64,000 nucleotides of DNA from Branchiostoma floridae. Its lineage: Eukaryota; Chordata; Leptocardii; Amphioxiformes; Branchiostomatidae. Made by a program: the position numbers and the translations under genes. Numbering within the stretch: the first letter of the stretch is position 1; each line of letters begins with the position of its first letter. Shown here one piece after another: positions 1-10,325 of the stretch. The notes under the pieces are model-generated. The model did not search any database, was not told the origin of the DNA, and was given only the letters and a program-made list of their open reading frames with translations. The stretch covers positions 9,730,337-9,794,336 of the forward strand of contig NC_049992.1 of the NCBI RefSeq assembly GCF_000003815.2, given 5' to 3'.

Positions 1-177
1 CTAAATATAAGAGTTATATGTGTGTGGTTTACTTTTTAAAGAAATTCAAAAACGAAATTAAAATAGAGTGTCTCCTCAGTAGACGAGCACCATCCCTGTC
101 CTTGGTGCTAATCGTTATAGCACAGAAACATCACTATTCCTGATTCTAAAGGAATATCGCACTGAAAGCACTTCACT

Positions 178-1096
178 GCCAGTATCCCTGGCGCTGAAGG
201 TATATCACACTGAAATGGCATCCCTGTCCTTAGTGCTGAAGGTATATCACACTGAAATGGCACCCCTGTCCTTGGTGTTGAAGGTATATCACACTGAAAT
301 GGCATCCCTGTCCTTGGTGCTGAAGGTATATCACATTGAAATGGCATCCCTGTCCCTGGCGCCGAAGGTACATCACACTGAAATGGCATCCCTGTCCTTG
401 GTGCTGAAGGTATATCACATTGAAACGGCATCCCTGTCCTTGGTGTTGAAGGTATATCACACTGAAATGGCATCCCTGTCCTTGGTGCTGAAGGTATATC
501 ACATTGAAACGGCATCCCTGTCCTTGGTGCTGAAGGTATATCACACTGAAATGGCATCCCTGTCCTTGGTGCTGAAGGTATATCACATTGAAACGGCATC
601 CCTGTCCTTGGTGTTGAAGGTATATCACACTGAAATGGCATCCCTGTCCTTGGTGCTGAAGGTATATCACATTGAAACGGCATCCCTGTCCTTGGTGTTG
701 AAGGTATATCACACTGAAATGGCATCCCTGTCCTTGGTGCTGAAGGTATATCACATTGAAACGGCATCCCTGTCCTTGGTGCTGAAGGTATATCACACTG
801 AAATGGCATCCCTGTCCTTGGTGCTGAAGGTATATCACATTGAAACGGCATCCCTGTCCTTGGTGTTGAAGGTATATCACACTGAAATGGCATCCCTGTC
901 CTTGGTGCTGAAGGTATATCACATTGAAACGGCATCCCTGTCCTTGGTGCTGAAGGTATATCACACTGAAATGGCATCCCTGTCCCTGGCGCTGAAGGTA
1001 CATCACACTGAAATGGCATCCCTGTCCTTGGTGCTGAAGGTATATCACACTGAAATGGCATCCCTGTCCTTGGTGCTGAAAGTACATTACATTGAA
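178..1096. repeat. 42-bp minisatellite, about 22 copies, with 84-bp higher-order pattern
   Basis: Head-to-tail 42-bp units (core ggtatatcacactgaaatgg). Degenerate copies are seen back to about position 96. Two unit variants, one with cactgaaatgg and one with cattgaaacgg, alternate over much of the array, making an 84-bp period. Because 42 is a multiple of three, long ORFs open on both strands. It lies just past the donor at 1161, so it is probably intronic for the minus-strand protease gene. Confidence 0.95.
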
Positions 1097-1161
1097 AACA
1101 CCATCCTAGGCCTCATCATAGATCGTTGCTAGGGTGTAACAAGTGCCGAGTTCATACTTAC

Positions 1162-1311
1162 TAGTTTCACAGTATCTTCCTTCAAACCCAGAGGGGCAGT
1201 TACAGTAATATCCATCCTCTCTATCATCGGCTAGGATGCACTGCGCATTGTTCTGACAGGAGGCGCTGTTACACGGGATCGTGCTGTTGTTGCCACCATC
1301 TTCTTCTGGGT
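1162..1311 (-). CDS. EGF-like exon after the protease domain
   Basis: Phase 1-1 exon with six cysteines in EGF order: [12 protein letters not shown], then [16 protein letters not shown]. It follows an acidic linker (DPEEDGG). An EGF carboxy-terminal to a trypsin domain is unusual, since these modules normally precede the protease. The strong donor ACTA|GTAAGT shows that coding continues downstream. Confidence 0.78.
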
Positions 1312-4300
1312 CTGCTTAAAGTAATAAAGAAGGGTTCACCTCTTCTAAAGAGAAACGTAACCCAACCAAAAGTGCTAATAACATTGCTTAGTACATATTT
1401 TCACTCAGAGTAGCATCGGAATACCTGAACTAGTATAGCTGTACTTGACCATGAAGGAGTTTTACCTGGGTTCTCTATGTGAGTTACAATCCATTCCCGG
1501 AAGCGGTGAACACGTGTGTAGACTCCGTACTTCCCCTGCAGCACACAGCCGTCACCCCAGCTGACAATACCCAGAAGCACCCACCTGGGGTAAGGGCAGA
1601 AAATACCATATATGGAGTGTTTGCACTTTGCACTCACGTGATTGTGACGTAGTTCTCATCCAACATGTTGGTCAATTAAAAGTACATTTGTTCGAAAATT
1701 AAGACTGCAATAGTAGTTATCGTAGTCGTAGTAGTAGCAGTAGTAGTCGTAGTAGTAATAGTAGTCGTAGTCGTAGTCGTAGTAGTAGTGGTAGCAGCAG
1801 TAGTAGTAGTAGTAATGACGTTAACAACTAATTATATCCGTGCCATGTGTAAACACTTTTAGGTTTACAGTTCTTTTACAGGATTAAAGGCTGGTGTATT
1901 ACACCAAAGGCTGCTTATATCGGCTTAATAGATACAGATACAGATACAGACACAGAAAGGCGAGCCGTTACGGTAGTGAATCCAAATAGCAGCATAGGTT
2001 ATTAAAAAGCAGAGCGCTTTGTCTCAATCATTACGCTTCGATTTGGAGCTTAAAAAGAAGTACATGATACTGTAGAAAGGAAATCACACTTATAATTGGT
2101 AATTTCTTTCCATATCTTATTTCAAATCTACCTTCCATTGTCATAAGAGGCGAAAGGTCCTCCGCTGTCTCCCTTGCACGTGTCCCTGCCTCCCGATGCA
2201 CGACCTGCACAGAACATGTTCTGGCTGATGTCCTCGGCGAACTGGGGGTGCGCTCGCCGGCACCGCTGTAGGGACACTACCGGAAGGCTCACCTGAAGGG
2301 GGGGGGGTGTTGCGGTATGGCTTTACATGAAAAAATTCATGATGAGTATGTACGTATCTCCATTAAAGTTTTGCTTATTGAAACGCTATGTCCCCACTGG
2401 TAGCAACGAGAAGGACAAACGCCGTGTTTAGTTCACTGCACCGAATAAATTCCACTAGTTTTCTTTTCGACAAGTACAGTAAGTTTCGGTGAATACGAGA
2501 AAGTAATCTGTACACGTCATGATGTCTAGAGTATTTAACGAAACCAGAAAGAGACCCTCATAAGAGTTGTTGAATAAGGTCCTCCATCTTCCATCGCTCC
2601 CCAGCCGGTCACGGTCCCGATCTGTCCCGAGCGGACGAGTCTCCTGGCGTCCAGGACTTCCGGAAGGCAGATGGGAAGTATGTGTTCTGTAAACGTCACT
2701 TCCGGTCCAGACAGCTTCAACAGAGCGATGTCCGACTCGTACGTTTCTCCATTGAAGTTTGGATGGACGATTATTTCTTCCACCATGTGGGAACTGTTAA
2801 AACGGAAGTAGTAATACCAGCTGCATTACCTTAACCCTAGGAAAGACATTGGAATGTCAGAAATGGGAATCATTTTCAAAGCCTAATAAAGTATTACTCA
2901 AAGAGGCGGGGAAAGGGGCAGATGATCTACGCAAGCCTGACCTAGCCTCGTGTTCTCTCGCGAGACTAGGTCACTCTCCGTGAACAAAATGTGCTGTAAG
3001 ACATCGAAAATTTGGATACATATACCTTGCCTTTAAAAACTGTCACTGTTAGAAGAAAATTTGTAGTAACTCTATTCATACGTGACGGTGACTGGTGAAC
3101 CTCTTCAACAATTAAAAGATACTATGATTATAAAGAGAGGAGCTCTGTCGTTGTACCTTTCCGTTTGTTCGAAGACACCCCTGGTTGTTGTGTGCCTTCC
3201 TAGTCGGACGATGAATTCGTCCTTCCTGACCCTTGATTCGCGGATGCAGTGCGCAGCCGTCATGACCCAACGACCGTTCAACAGGCTCCCCGAACAGAAA
3301 AACCTAATGTATAAAGGACAGACATCAAAGTTAGGGCTGATCATAGGAAAGGTGCTAACCCATTTTTCAGTCTAGAAAATTTGGAAAGCTACCTGTCCCT
3401 TTAAACTCTCTCTCCAGATATTGGGCTAAAAGTTTCAACGAAAAGAAGGATTTTAAAAGATGTGTCCAGTGCGCAATGCAGCTCTGACGTCTGCCCTCAA
3501 CTGGCGGCGAAACCACGCAAGAGTCGATATCGTAATGTCAGACAAAACTGTTAAGTGTTAAGAAGATGCAGAAAATATGAAAAAGAATTTTTGAGTGACA
3601 CACAAAGTGCATGACATATAACGTTAATTATATAACACCTGTTCCTGGCCGGTCGTATGTCCCACAGCATGGCCTGCCAAGGGAACGCTCCGCGGTCCGC
3701 CTCCGTCCCGCCTACTACAAACCCGTCCGGACCATGGGCGTGAAACGGCCTCCCGCATACTGGAATAAGGTCCATATCACATACTAATGGCATAGATAAT
3801 CACAAAGGGAAGGGCACCCGGAGAAGACTGAGATTTACGCTTTTTACTTCTGAGAAATTTTGTCTTGATCTTTGTAAACATCAGAGAACAAGGGTTAGGA
3901 AGACATATTCTTGACTTATTCTTCAAAGCATACGCAAGTAACAGCATGCAGATTTGATTAAAGGAAACTTGACCAACCGTTGTTAACATCGATGTCCACG
4001 TTCAAGACGGCATGTGCCTGAATACTCCTGTCCCCTTCTCCACTTCTTGCCGTGCAGGTGTACCGACCGCTGTCGGTGAGGCTCACGGCGGTAAACACCA
4101 GGTCGCCCCGATGCTGTAGGACTCGGTCGCCGTCGATGATCGTGTCGTTCGGCTGGTCGTCTTTGGTCCAGGAGATGTCAACTGCTCCCTCAGCAGAACA
4201 TAGGAAGATGTGACTTTCCCCAAACAGCACGGTCGCGTTGCTGGGCTTGTCGAGAAAGGCTATCACTGTATGGGAAAAAAAGAGTACTAACATTGAAGTG

Positions 4301-7300
4301 ACTTACGTCATGGCAAAAGTCATCGTTGATATTAATTTTTGTATTTACATATCTTAACTAGCTGAATGTCTAGAATAGATGCGTCCACACAAAAATTTCA
4401 CCATAAATTCCTCAGTGTACTTGACATACAAATACAAACATAAAAGTTCATGTGTCTTCATCATCTTCATCTTGGAATGCCCCCAAATAGCCCCGCAAGG
4501 GGCAACGTAGGGGGTGGGGGGTTGAGGTTCCGGGTTAGGGCGGGCAGGCCTTCCGCCTGGCACGGAAGGACCCAACGGTGGGTGCCAGGCAGGGGCATTC
4601 CATTCAGGAATAGTTCTTAGGAGAAAAGGAAAATCTATAACTGTCTGTACCTGCGTAGATGGGCTGGTATTTGAAGTGGTGGCTTCCTCGGTACGCTATT
4701 GGGCATGTTTAAGTTAACTGTGTGTGTTAATACAATTATTTACAAGTTTATAGAAAAAGGTTCGGTCTTCTAGAAAAATGTTCGGTGTTATTTACAAATC
4801 TATAAAAAAATGTCTCTGTAACTGACTACCGATTGTCTCTGTTTCGACATGATAGTTTTAACCACTAAACCAACTCACATCTTCTTCGTAAGTAGTTGAT
4901 ACGAACCCGTTTCTAAAGTTATCCAAACATCGGCGGAGATTGTTTCTTCTCCCCTTTCCAACACACACGTGTATTTTCCCATGTTGCCTTCGGTCCCAAC
5001 GACCAGGAGGTCGTGGTTTGGCAAAACGAAAATCGAACCAGAAAATGGCGGCGTCAGGAGTTCGTCTTCCCTGTACCAGTTTTGCCTGGAGATGTTGCCA
5101 TTTTGTGCAGAACAACCAATCAGGACAGTCTCGCCAGGACGCAGCGTCTTATTGGACGGTCTTTCCTTGAAGGACAACGCTGAAAAACGGAAAAAAACAC
5201 GACCTCATATCTTTGCCAAATAATGTTGACCTTGACGACTGCGCCAGGCGAGGTCAGCGCCCAATTGCAACGCTCTTAAAGGGGCATTCCACTGCAGAAG
5301 GGGGCGTTATATTCCAACAGATAATGTATCAACGAATACATGATTAGCCGACCTTTTATGGAATTCCACTTGTGACCAATTAAGGCGAAGTGTGACTGTA
5401 AAACAATATGACACTCACTAAACCCATGCAGACTCTACCCATGTATTTCCTATACGTGTAGACACTTCCTTTATCGTGAATATTTTCGGCATAAATGAGG
5501 GGCGCTAAGATATCAAATAACACATATTAAGACGTGTTTTTCTTACCGCCCCTTTGTAACCTAACTAAAGTCAGTCGTTGCCATGCACATTGTATTCAGC
5601 CATAGGCTCAGAATGATTAATTCAATTGGAGGGTACTTGGGGAGCTTTGTAGAAGACTGAATGCTTTTTGATGCGCGTGGGGCGCCGGGGCTAACGGGTA
5701 CTTTATCGTATAATGTTATGTAGCATAATTTTGTCACTTCCTACAATTAATATCTATTGGAAAATAACAGTCCCGTCTGAAGTGGAATGCCCCTTTAGGC
5801 TTAGGTCACAATTCGAAAAAGGGGCCCTGCCGGGCAATTCACGGGCTGTTTTTGGCACTTTCGGGCGTGCCCCCTGCGTTGCCCTGTGGGACACCTCGCG
5901 GCTGCCGGGGTATTTTGAGGCCCGGCCGGGACCCTGGTTCAATTTAAGTCTGAGTTAAAATGAACCAGGGACCCGCTCGTACAACCACCCCGAGACCTAA
6001 TCGTGACAACACCGAGAGGGACCCCTCCGGTTGCCGGCAGTCTGTCGGAATAAATTCGTTACGTCAAAGACCAGGTTTACGGAATAAAAGTGTGTAATTC
6101 GTAACACCGGGTCAAATATGTGACGTCACAGATCACGTGAAAGGACAAAAGCCGTGAACTTACACGTATCACACAGTTCTCGTATTACAGTGGAGTTAAG
6201 TGCATAGCGCTATACCAAGGGAAAGGAGAAGAACAGGGGAAACAGCCCTTAGCCCACTAGGCAGGCGGAAGAATTCAGCAACAGAAACTTCTGCAGACAA
6301 GGGCTGAACAGAGGGGGATAGGACAACACACCACGCAACAGACCACATAATAGGCTGCATCACTGAGAAGCAGGACGAACAGATAGCCTCCTTCATAGAA
6401 AGCTTCTATGTTTTTTACGATATTACAACCCCAGACTATAGAAACAAGCTGAAGAAAGATGTTTGGCTGAAGAAGGACGTTTCCTCTGCAATTGGCCGAC
6501 GGAACGCCAAACTTGCAGTCATTCGGACCCATAAGCCATTTTTTTTCGTTTTACAAATATAAAAATATAGGCCTCAACAGTTTGGCAAGTCATCCGCCGA
6601 CATTAAAAATTCCAATAACATGTTTATTTAGTTTAGTTTAGAAACGTAACAGTGCCGCACGTCAGTGCGAGTGCGAGGAAAAGTTGGCGAAAAAAACCGT
6701 GCCGCAGTGAACGGACCCCGACGTACCGCACCAGTACTCCAAGTTCAATGATGTACTACCTTAAGTGAATGCAGGCAATGCTTGTTTTTATACCCCTTAA
6801 AGAGTGCCCACCAGGAGCCTGCCTGGTTCCCTGCCGTTGTTCGCAGGGCATGCGGCAGGGACCCTACAACTGCCCCACCGGGCTGTGAGAGACAAACGTT
6901 ACCCTGTCGGACCCCGCAGGGGTGACTACAGGACACCGTCAGAACATCTGACGGGTGTCTGCCGGAGACGAACCTAGGAAGGTGGAAATTTTTTAAAGAA
7001 AAATGACGGGGTGCCCGCCGGAACACTCCGGGACCCCCATGGGGCAGCGCGAAGGCAACGTTTGATTGTGACCACGACAGCCGGTAAACAGCCGGTGTCC
7101 GCCCGACTTCAGAGCCCGGCCGGGGCTACATCCCTGACGGGCACCGGGCCAATTGTGACCCTAGCCTTAACCAGCAAAGCCAAGGCACGACTCTTTCTTA
7201 CTGATTGTGAAAACAACGCCTTTATATGCATAAATTATACCACACAAACAAACAGACAGGCAGGCAGACAAACAGCTAAGAAAAAAATAACGTTCTTGGT

Positions 7301-9174
7301 AATGTATACAATATCGCTTGACATTTGACAAATATAACTTTATGCGTCATTTTTAGCTTGGGCACTCTTCTTAGAATACTTACGTCCAGTTTCCCTCCTC
7401 AGTCTGTAATGTTCTCGACTTTCGCTCAAAAGAAGTCCAGGCACACTGCAGATATATAAAACAAAAACGACAGAAAACTTTCTCAATGTAACATGTAACA
7501 TACATTCTCATAATTCCACCAGGTTCCATTATACCGCCACCTCAAAAAACGTTGTTATAGGGGCCTTCTCAAGATTGTCTTCAACACCTAAATATCTGAA
7601 TTGTATAACATTTAAGATATTTAACATTCGGTGCTCAAGACAATCTTGGGAAGACCTTTATACTAACGTTTTTTGAGGTGGCGGTATAATGGCACCTGGT
7701 GGAATTATAATAGTCGATGTGAGGCACAAGAACACATAGAGTCTAAGTAGTTGGCCTTAGTCACAAATCATGGCAATGAGACGAATTCAGAATACATGGA
7801 CCTCAATTGTTTAAGATTTAAACCCATTTAATCATCAACATTTCCATCCTCTTTTCTAGTCGTTTCTGTTGCCAATAACTTAGAATTTCTTAGCGTTCTA
7901 ACATCTAGACTTTTAGATTTCTGGCTACTTGTATCTAACGTTTACTTTAAGCAGTTCACCAGCATTTAGTATTGATTATCACGTAGGTCTTGCGGGTGAT
8001 CTGTAAAAACGGTATACAGTATAAGTACTGTTGGTAACGTTAAATACAGCTACAACACGTCTTTCTGCAGTCCCAGATGGTTTTACAACACTGACAGCTC
8101 TAATGTTTCCAAACAGTTCAACATAACGTGCCTTGGACTGGTACCAAGTAAAATAGTCACTCAGATTACCCTTAATGTTTAGTTTCAAGGCTGTTATGTT
8201 CCAGATGTCACAGTCAGCTAGGTAACTAGAATATGTGTACGTACATGTAGGAATGGGGAAATAACTAGGGAACTAGTGCGACTGTCACTTATGGCTTTCC
8301 AAACAAAAAGCAGATTATGACTGACCGATGGGCAGCTGTACAGACCATCTACTGTGTACGTACGACGTATGTGGCAACACATTTATGGCTCTTATGGTCG
8401 GTGTTTGCCTGAATAAGCGCCAATCGTCAGTCATGCGTTTCAAATCTAAACAAGAGTTTGGAGACCTTATCCCTCCATGAAATATTCTGATTATGCAAAT
8501 GACATATCTGAACAATTTATGCTTGTTTATGTACACCTTTCACTAAGTTACACAGGTCACAATGTTGACAGCCCAATCATTTACTACACATACTAAGAAG
8601 AACTAGGACACTTTCACATGAATTATGCAAATTAGGGACTTTCACATGAATTAAATATATGCATAATTAGCATCTGCTTATCTTCCACCTGCCACAAACT
8701 ACATATGTACCATGTATTTGAGTCCTATATTGGAAAACACTGTAAATATGCAAATTAAGCCCAAATTTGCATGATTTGCACATCATTATGTAAACCTCTG
8801 CCACAGGTACCTGCATACCAAATATCATGGAAAACCATAATTCCTATGTTCCATTATGCTCCTTGGAAGATTTTGACAAAAACGCCCTGCAGTTTCAGAG
8901 CAAGCTGCTAGGAGGCCCAAACATACACCACTTCTTCATTACATCATAAGCTATCTGTCACCAAAAAAATCAAGACCATAGCATGTCCAGGTAAAAAGAC
9001 ACAAAAAATTGAAGTTATGCTGCAGTACCAAGGGTAACTTTCGTAACTTGTATACAAAATCTTTACTTTGGTATTTCTAGATTTTTTACTCACTTACCTT
9101 GCAAATCCTGTCTTGAAGAAGGTCTGTGCTGTTACGTAAAGGACAAGAACTCTTGAAAGGAGATTAAAACTCAT
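1162..9174 (-). CDS. Secreted Ig-Ig-trypsin-EGF protease, 3' end beyond window
   Basis: Multi-exon minus-strand gene read as 11 exons: 9098-9174, 7983-8225, 7384-7445, 4907-5179, 3978-4265, 3639-3783, 3157-3303, 2556-2793, 2132-2292, 1466-1584, 1162-1311. All junction phases agree and give at least 634 residues. Order: signal peptide, unrecognised N-terminal module with four N-glycosylation sequons, short basic linker, two Ig domains, S1 serine protease, EGF-like domain. The last exon ends at a strong GTAAGT donor in phase 1, so the gene runs on past the left edge. The PVCG cysteine before the protease and the ICLP cysteine inside it match the interchain disulfide of two-chain proteases such as MASPs. 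Asp at the base of the S1 pocket predicts cleavage after Arg or Lys. The first three exons are less certain: a TGA lies directly after exon 2 (7979-7981) and the linker exon is short. The two Ig exons use weak donors (GTTCGT, GTTGGT). Confidence 0.72.
1466..3783 (-). CDS. S1 (trypsin-family) protease domain, five exons and activation segment
   Basis: Exons 3639-3783, 3157-3303, 2556-2793, 2132-2292 and 1466-1584 form one chymotrypsin-fold protease. Catalytic His is in WVMTAAHC, Asp in ESDIALLKL, Ser in KGDSGGPF. Asp at position 189 (RDTC before KGDSGG) and Gly 216/226 (SWGDG, YGVYT) indicate trypsin-like specificity. Disulfide pairs 42-58, 168-182 and 191-220 can be traced, plus the activation-chain Cys (PVCG) with its partner (ICLP). 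The 136-201 pair is absent at both ends. The zymogen junction reads HGPDGF then [10 protein letters not shown], so P1 is Phe where Arg or Lys is normal. The closest group by eye is the two-chain complement or coagulation type, but the Ig partners differ from MASP or C1r. Confidence 0.88.
1716..1815. repeat. GTA/GTC trinucleotide microsatellite
   Basis: Imperfect run of gta, gtc and gca triplets inside an intron of the protease gene. Confidence 0.9.
1935..1960. repeat. agatac hexanucleotide repeat
   Basis: Short agatacagatacagatacag run. Similar cagata tails follow the LINE 3' ends elsewhere in the window, so it may be a LINE remnant. Confidence 0.6.
2903..2990 (+). repeat. Interspersed repeat, copy A
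   Basis: About 85 bp (gatctacgcaagcctgacct ... gtgaacaaaat) recurs in reverse orientation at 41117-41195, including a tctcgcgagact centre and the agg-cggg end. It is in an intron of the protease gene. Confidence 0.7.
3978..4265 (-). CDS. Ig domain 2 of protease gene
   Basis: One exon with acceptor tcccatacag. Ig hallmarks: HIFLCSAEG (first Cys), ISWTKDD (core Trp), [11 protein letters not shown] (D-x-G-x-Y-x-C). It reads into VDIDVNN and then, across a phase-1 junction, into the protease activation segment [11 protein letters not shown]. Confidence 0.78.
4907..5179 (-). CDS. Ig domain 1 of protease gene
   Basis: One exon, phase 1-1. It carries the Ig signature: [13 protein letters not shown] for strand B, then NWYRED for the core Trp, then GKYTC for the strand F Tyr-x-Cys. 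The donor G|GTTCGT is weak but is the only one found that keeps phase with Ig domain 2. Confidence 0.75.
5277..5802. mobile_element. Inverted-repeat element, about 525 bp
   Basis: Left end aaaggggcattccactgcag mirrors right end ctgaagtggaatgccccttt. No ORF inside looks like a transposase, so it is a non-autonomous (MITE-like) element in an intron. A small second pair of ggaatgcccc / ggggcattcc ends brackets 4475-4602. Confidence 0.65.
5804..7165. mobile_element. Possible composite DNA element with ggtcacaatt ends
   Basis: Left ggcttaggtcacaatt pairs with right aattgtgaccctagcc. GC-rich arms of similar composition (ccggccggg, gccctgccgggc) lie at both ends. A tight hairpin, gggaccctggttca / tgaaccagggaccc, sits at 5929-5974. 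No protein gene was recognised inside. The boundaries are uncertain. Confidence 0.45.
7384..7445 (-). CDS. Exon 3: short linker with a basic cluster
   Basis: A 62-bp candidate exon between ctgcag and a strong GTAAGT donor. In the phase required by its neighbours it reads [20 protein letters not shown] and joins the first Ig domain with no stop. RLRR could be a processing site. It is short, so chance is not excluded; the donor and the phase match on both sides are the support. Confidence 0.42.
7510..7708. mobile_element. Palindromic MITE (about 199 bp)
   Basis: Near-perfect inverted repeat of roughly 80 bp per arm. The left arm begins ataattccaccaggt and the right arm ends acctggtggaattat; the inner arms share ccgccacctcaaaaaacgtt. 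It could form a long hairpin if transcribed. Confidence 0.85.
7983..8225 (-). CDS. Exon 2: unrecognised N-terminal extracellular module
   Basis: About 80 residues beginning [15 protein letters not shown], with an amphipathic segment ([17 protein letters not shown]) followed by likely strands ([15 protein letters not shown]). Four N-glycosylation sequons are visible: NIT, NLS, NVT, NST. The size and helix-then-strand pattern vaguely recall a SEA domain, but I cannot assign a family. The phase-2 acceptor fits exon 1. The donor CTAC|GTGATA is weak and in-frame TGA follows at 7981-7979, so a two-exon secreted protein of about 107 residues is the alternative model. No AATAAA was seen close downstream on this strand, which favours splicing onward. 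Confidence 0.5.
8570..9060. repeat. AT-rich repeat-like segment upstream of exon 2
   Basis: Non-coding intron DNA with repeated atgcaaat-like octamers (around 8625, 8748 and 8768) and the phrase ctgcagtaccaaggg, which has relatives near 30055. It looks like an old interspersed element. No ORF was recognised. Confidence 0.3.
9098..9174 (-). CDS. Exon 1: signal peptide of Ig-Ig-protease gene
   Basis: ATG at 9174 opens a 25-codon reading with a hydrophobic stretch ([16 protein letters not shown]) and stops at a strong AG|GTAAGTG donor in phase 2, matching the next exon. Eight bases upstream a second ATG (9182) opens a three-codon ORF, ATG GCG TCA TGA, which overlaps the chosen start. No upstream coding exon is apparent. 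The signal-peptide call rests on composition only. Confidence 0.55.
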
Positions 9175-9590
9175 GACGCCATTAAATAGGGCCAAACGCA
9201 TGCAGAACCTACACAGAGCCCGTCTTGGTTGATGGAACGTGGGCCCAAAGCGCGACCCAAAGTCCTGGTAGTCCTGTTAGTTGGAAAAGACCCAGAAGTG
9301 GTGGCTCATGTAACTTACCCGGAAGCTCCTTAAGCAAAGCATTGGGTGTAAAGCGAACTTGTAAATCCCTCAAGACAAATGCTTCTCATGTTTTGGGAAG
9401 GAGTGACTTGTTTTGAACTTGGGGGAAGGGGGATGTGAAGAAGGAAACGTTTGCGGAACTGCAATGTAAAGAACAGCTGTTGCGTCTGCAGGAAGTGATT
9501 AAGAAGCAGCGTTCAGATGGAAATGATATAGGATGCAGGAATAGGGAAGTGAAGAGAAAGAAACGAGATAACATCAAATGAAATGAAATA

Positions 9591-9789
9591 TAACGCTAGT
9601 TTACCTTTATCCGCGGGTAACCTATATCCGTTGTATTTAAACAGGGCATTGTGGGATATCACGGCAACGGGCGGTGGTCTCAAACTGCAATATTTTGAAA
9701 CCCTCGTCCACCGACGTGATACACCTAAATACCGTGTGATAAATGCAACGGATATAGGTGACCCCACGGCTAAAAGTGAATTAGCGTTA
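9591..9789. mobile_element. MITE family 1, copy A
   Basis: Terminal inverted repeats taacgctagtttacctttat / taaaagtgaattagcgtta, with an inner pair cctatatccgttg / caacggatatagg. A second copy is at 33341-33540. Confidence 0.85.
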
Positions 9790-10282
9790 CTACTGACCTG
9801 ACTGCTGTATTGCCTATCAAGTGAAATGTTTATAATGACGTGGGGGAAGTGAAGAAATCTGTTGAACAAGTAAATGTGGTGATTGTGTACTATTGTAGGG
9901 CTCCTGGAATTCTATTAGCTGTTAGAGATAAACGTGATGACTAACTCATCTATTTGCCAGTTGTATACATGCATGTATCTGCCATATGGCATGTATCTAA
10001 ATCACTCAAGAATGTTATCAAGCTAGTAAAGAAATCTACATTCCTTATACAATGAACTAAACCATGTATCTGAAACTCCATCTGTCCTTACATTTACAAC
10101 TGTTTTAAGAATCGAGAGGAAGTTGAACCTGTACATCCTAGCACACATTTGTAGTTGCATGTGAATGTAGCAAGATAAGACGTTCTTACCACACAAGTAC
10201 TAGTAATTGCACAAAGATTATTTAGAAGTATCTAGAACTTGACCTGCACTTAGCTTTTGAGAGCAGAAACGTACAATAAAGG

Positions 10283-10325
10283 TATTCATTCATTCTTTCA
10301 TTCATTCATTCATCCATTCATTCAT
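10283..10325. repeat. ttca microsatellite
   Basis: Run of attc units with a few substitutions. Confidence 0.85.

Noticed and set aside
178-1096. CRISPR-like array
   Set aside because: The repeats are contiguous with no spacers, and the surroundings are a eukaryotic gene.
108-1132. Long ORFs of about 300 residues on both strands across the left end
   Set aside because: They arise because the 42-bp unit is a multiple of three. They have no signal peptide, splice context or codon signature and lie just past an exon donor.
6196-7328. Transposase or other gene inside the GC-rich element
   Set aside because: None of the ORFs shows a transposase motif, and they do not connect. The segment is better read as a non-autonomous element.
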